NCBI GenBank assembly: GCA_003154055.1
Contig: PMCH01000324.1
Location: 2,553-18,414 of the forward strand
Origin: Acidobacteriaceae bacterium
GTDB lineage: Bacteria > Acidobacteriota > Terriglobia > Terriglobales > Acidobacteriaceae
Direction of reading: 5' to 3'
DNA length: 15,862 nucleotides
Within the stretch, counting starts at the first letter, position 1. Each line of letters opens with the position of its first letter. This document shows positions 13,602-15,862 of this stretch, in pieces. The notes beneath the pieces are model-generated. The model did not search any database, had not been told where the DNA came from, and was given only the letters and a program-made list of their open reading frames with translations. A program made the position numbers and the translations under genes.

Positions 13602-15862
13602 ATGGTTGACAATCCCCTGTGGAGCGAGGGTGCTCCGTCCGACCGGCTCGCCGAACTGACGGCCGCGACCGCTGATCCTGCCAAGGAAGCCCCTCTGCGC
13701 CGCGATGTGCGCTCGCTTGGTATCTTGCTGGGCCGCGTCCTGGTGGAGCAGGAAGGGGAGGCGTTCTTCAATGTCGTCGAACAGCTGCGGCGCTTGATGA
13801 TCGAGCACCGCGAGCGGTCCGCGACCGTGTCCGCTGAAAAACTCGACTCAGACCTGATGGCGCAGGCGCGGGAGATCGTCGGCGCTCTGTCCGTCGAGCA
13901 TGCCTACCGCGTCACCAAAGCCTTCGCGATTTACTTCGAGCTCGCCAACCTTGCGGAGACAAACCACCGTAAACGGCGACGGCGCGCCGCCCGGATCCGG
14001 GCCGACAAATCCCACGTCGACGGCTCGTTTCGCGGCACGCTGGTGCGCTTGCACGCTGCGGGAGTACCCGCTGACGCAATCCTCGAATCCTTGCGCACGA
14101 TCAAAGTGACGCCCGTCTTCACCGCGCACCCGACCGAGATCACGCGGCATACGATTCGCCTGAAGCGCCGCCGGATTGCCGGATGCCTGGAGCGGCTCGA
14201 CCGGTTGCCTCTGGCCGATGCAGAGGCCCGGGAATATGAGTCGCTGATCCTGGGCGAGATCACCGCTCTCTGGCAGACCGATGAAGTCCGGCTCAACAAG
14301 CCCACCGTCCGGGATGAGATCCACATGGGGCTCGACTACTTTCCCATGGTGCTATTCGAAACCCTTCCCCGGCTTTACTCGGAACTCGAGGAGTCGCTGC
14401 GCGATGTGTACGGCACCAACGCCGGACTTCCCGATCTGCTCACGTTTGGCTCCTGGATCGGTGGCGATCGCGATGGCAATCCCTTCGTCACCGCTGCTTC
14501 CACGCGCGATGCGGTCGGCATGGCACGCCTTGTCATCGTCGACCACTACATTGCTGAAACCACGCGGCTGATCGGGCAGTTGAGCATGTCAACCCGCCGC
14601 ATCGGCGTATCCGACGCCCTCGCCCACCGCGTTTGCGAATACGAAAAACGACTCGGCGAAAAATATTCCCGCTGGAAACAGATTACCGCAGCCGAACTCT
14701 ATCGCCACTTCCTCGAGTTTTTGATCGCCCGTTTACGCTTCACCCGCAAATCGTCGAGACATGAATACGCCTACAATTCGCCGCAGCAATTTGAAGAAGA
14801 TCTCGGGATCATCCGCGACAGCCTCTGCGCGAATCAAGGCCAGCGTTTGGCGGAGCTCGTCTCACCCCTCTTGCGGAAGCTGCAGATTTTCGGATTCCAC
14901 CTGCATGCACTTGATATTCGCCAGCACACCCGCGTCCAGTCCCAAGCGCTCGTTGACCTGGCAGCTGGGGAAAAGGCGCAGGCAAGAGCAACTCAGTTCC
15001 CGCCCGAGCTCTCCGCGCCCACGGTCGAACTTCTCGCAACCTTCCGGGCGATTGCCCAGCTAAAGAAGACACACTCCCCAATAGCAATCCGCAACTTCAT
15101 TATTAGCAACACGCAATCCGAACACGATATCTTCGCGGTGGTCCGGCTTGCGGCGCTTGGCGGTGTCTCCGTCGCGGCCAGCAACGGAGATCCCGGGTTA
15201 ATGCCGGTGCCTCTGTTCGAATCGATCGGCGCCCTGCGCTCTTCGCCGGAAATCATGCGCCGCGTCTGGAGCGGTCCCGAGTTCCGGCCGCTGCTCGACT
15301 CCTGGGGACGCACGCACGAAGTCATGCTGGGTTACTCCGACTCTAACAAAGACGGTGGCATGCTCACCAGCACCTGGGAGTTACACAAAGCGCAGCGGAA
15401 CCTGCACCAGGTGGCGCGCGAGTGCAGCGTGAAGCTACGCCTGTTTCATGGGCGCGGAGGCACCGTAGGGCGCGGTGGAGGCCCTACCCACGCTGCCATT
15501 CTCGCCCAGCCCGCCGGAGATTTCTCGGGCGAAATCCGCATCACCGAACAGGGCGAAGTCCTGAACTGGAAGTATGCCGACCCGGTGCTCGCGGAATGGA
15601 ATCTCGAAACGATGATTGCGGCCTGCCTCGAAGCGGTGTTACGGCCGGCGCAGGCCTCGCCCGAATCGAGACAGCGGTGGGACGAAGCGATGGAATCGAT
15701 GTCGGGATCCGCGTTTGCGTTCTACCGAAAGCACATTGCCGAAAATTCCGAGGTCCGGGAGTACTTCGAGCAGGCCACGCCCGTTAACGAACTGGAGCAC
15801 GCCCGCATCGGCTCCCGCCCCGCCCGCCGCACTGAGAATCGCAGTCTTGAAGATCTGCGGGC
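13602..15862 (+). CDS. ppc: Phosphoenolpyruvate carboxylase (3' end beyond window)
   Basis: Open to the window end: 753 codons and two bases, from a family total of about 900. It fixes bicarbonate onto phosphoenolpyruvate to give oxaloacetate, refilling the TCA cycle. The catalytic motifs are all present and in one frame: TAHPTE (174-179, with the active His 176), GSWIGGDRDGNP (from 283), GYSDSNKDGG (from 577), FHGRGGTVGRGGGP (from 615) and IGSRPARR (736-743). The N-terminal region about 120-135 is unusually Arg-rich. The start is ATG 13602, with no Shine-Dalgarno sequence and a -10-like box five bases ahead. The last roughly 150 residues, which include the C-terminal end used in allosteric control, are outside the window. 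Confidence 0.95.
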   Translation, partial: MVDNPLWSEGAPSDRLAELTAATADPAKEAPLRRDVRSLGILLGRVLVEQEGEAFFNVVEQLRRLMIEHRERSATVSAEKLDSDLMAQAREIVGALSVEHAYRVTKAFAIYFELANLAETNHRKRRRRAARIRADKSHVDGSFRGTLVRLHAAGVPADAILESLRTIKVTPVFTAHPTEITRHTIRLKRRRIAGCLERLDRLPLADAEAREYESLILGEITALWQTDEVRLNKPTVRDEIHMGLDYFPMVLFETLPRLYSELEESLRDVYGTNAGLPDLLTFGSWIGGDRDGNPFVTAASTRDAVGMARLVIVDHYIAETTRLIGQLSMSTRRIGVSDALAHRVCEYEKRLGEKYSRWKQITAAELYRHFLEFLIARLRFTRKSSRHEYAYNSPQQFEEDLGIIRDSLCANQGQRLAELVSPLLRKLQIFGFHLHALDIRQHTRVQSQALVDLAAGEKAQARATQFPPELSAPTVELLATFRAIAQLKKTHSPIAIRNFIISNTQSEHDIFAVVRLAALGGVSVAASNGDPGLMPVPLFESIGALRSSPEIMRRVWSGPEFRPLLDSWGRTHEVMLGYSDSNKDGGMLTSTWELHKAQRNLHQVARECSVKLRLFHGRGGTVGRGGGPTHAAILAQPAGDFSGEIRITEQGEVLNWKYADPVLAEWNLETMIAACLEAVLRPAQASPESRQRWDEAMESMSGSAFAFYRKHIAENSEVREYFEQATPVNELEHARIGSRPARRTENRSLEDLR

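Noticed and set aside
13493..13771. 92-aa minus-strand frame containing MFHVEHL across parS
   Set aside because: The peptide is just the translation of the parS palindrome, and the rest is antisense to ppc.
15760..15800. Possible frameshift late in ppc
   Set aside because: On recounting, the run after GCCACG has three C, so the frame is intact through ATPVNELEHARIGSRPARR.

Overview
The window reads as a GC-rich Gram-negative genome, most likely Acidobacteriota. The pointer to the phylum is the long minus-strand protein at 131-2980, whose C-terminal half matches the 'VWFA-related acidobacterial' type of von Willebrand A protein. The Gram-negative call rests on P-ring and L-ring flagellar genes (flgI, flgH, flgA), which only make sense with an outer membrane. 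Taxonomy is inferred from gene families, not from a marker gene.

Layout: (1) 1-3576, minus strand: a small membrane-anchored protein of unknown function (3118-3576), then the vWA protein. A 42-bp near-identical direct repeat lies on either side of the vWA gene; it is the 3' end of the small gene and a detached copy of it. (2) 3809-4689, plus strand: cheY (stand-alone receiver) overlapping cheX (CheY-P phosphatase family), behind a possible sigma-28 promoter. (3) 4906-9123: flgF-flgG-flgA-flgH-flgI-flgJ, a tightly packed operon for the distal rod, the P- and L-rings and rod assembly. It is preceded by a 216-nt leader with several overlapping inverted repeats. flgJ appears to be out of frame at a run of eight C. 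(4) 9267-12474: flgM, an unrecognised 56-aa ORF, flgN, flgK and flgL. These are the anti-sigma factor, the export chaperone and the two hook-filament junction proteins. A nearly perfect sigma-28 promoter and a second weaker one precede flgM. (5) 12475-12774: non-coding, with palindromic repeats. (6) 12775-13206: a secreted His/Met-rich protein. (7) 13207-13601: non-coding, with a perfect 16-bp parS palindrome. (8) 13602-15862: phosphoenolpyruvate carboxylase, cut by the window end.

How it works together: the two flagellar transcription units give a staged order. Rod and ring genes come first. flgM and the late hook-junction genes then sit behind sigma-28 sites, so the anti-sigma factor would be made under the sigma factor it inhibits. 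CheY and CheX next door set and reset the motor signal.

The points most worth a second look are the C8 tract in flgJ, the structured leader before flgF, the tandem sigma-28 sites, the small ORF between flgM and flgN, and the isolated parS beside ppc. I found no transposase, CRISPR array, tRNA or rRNA.
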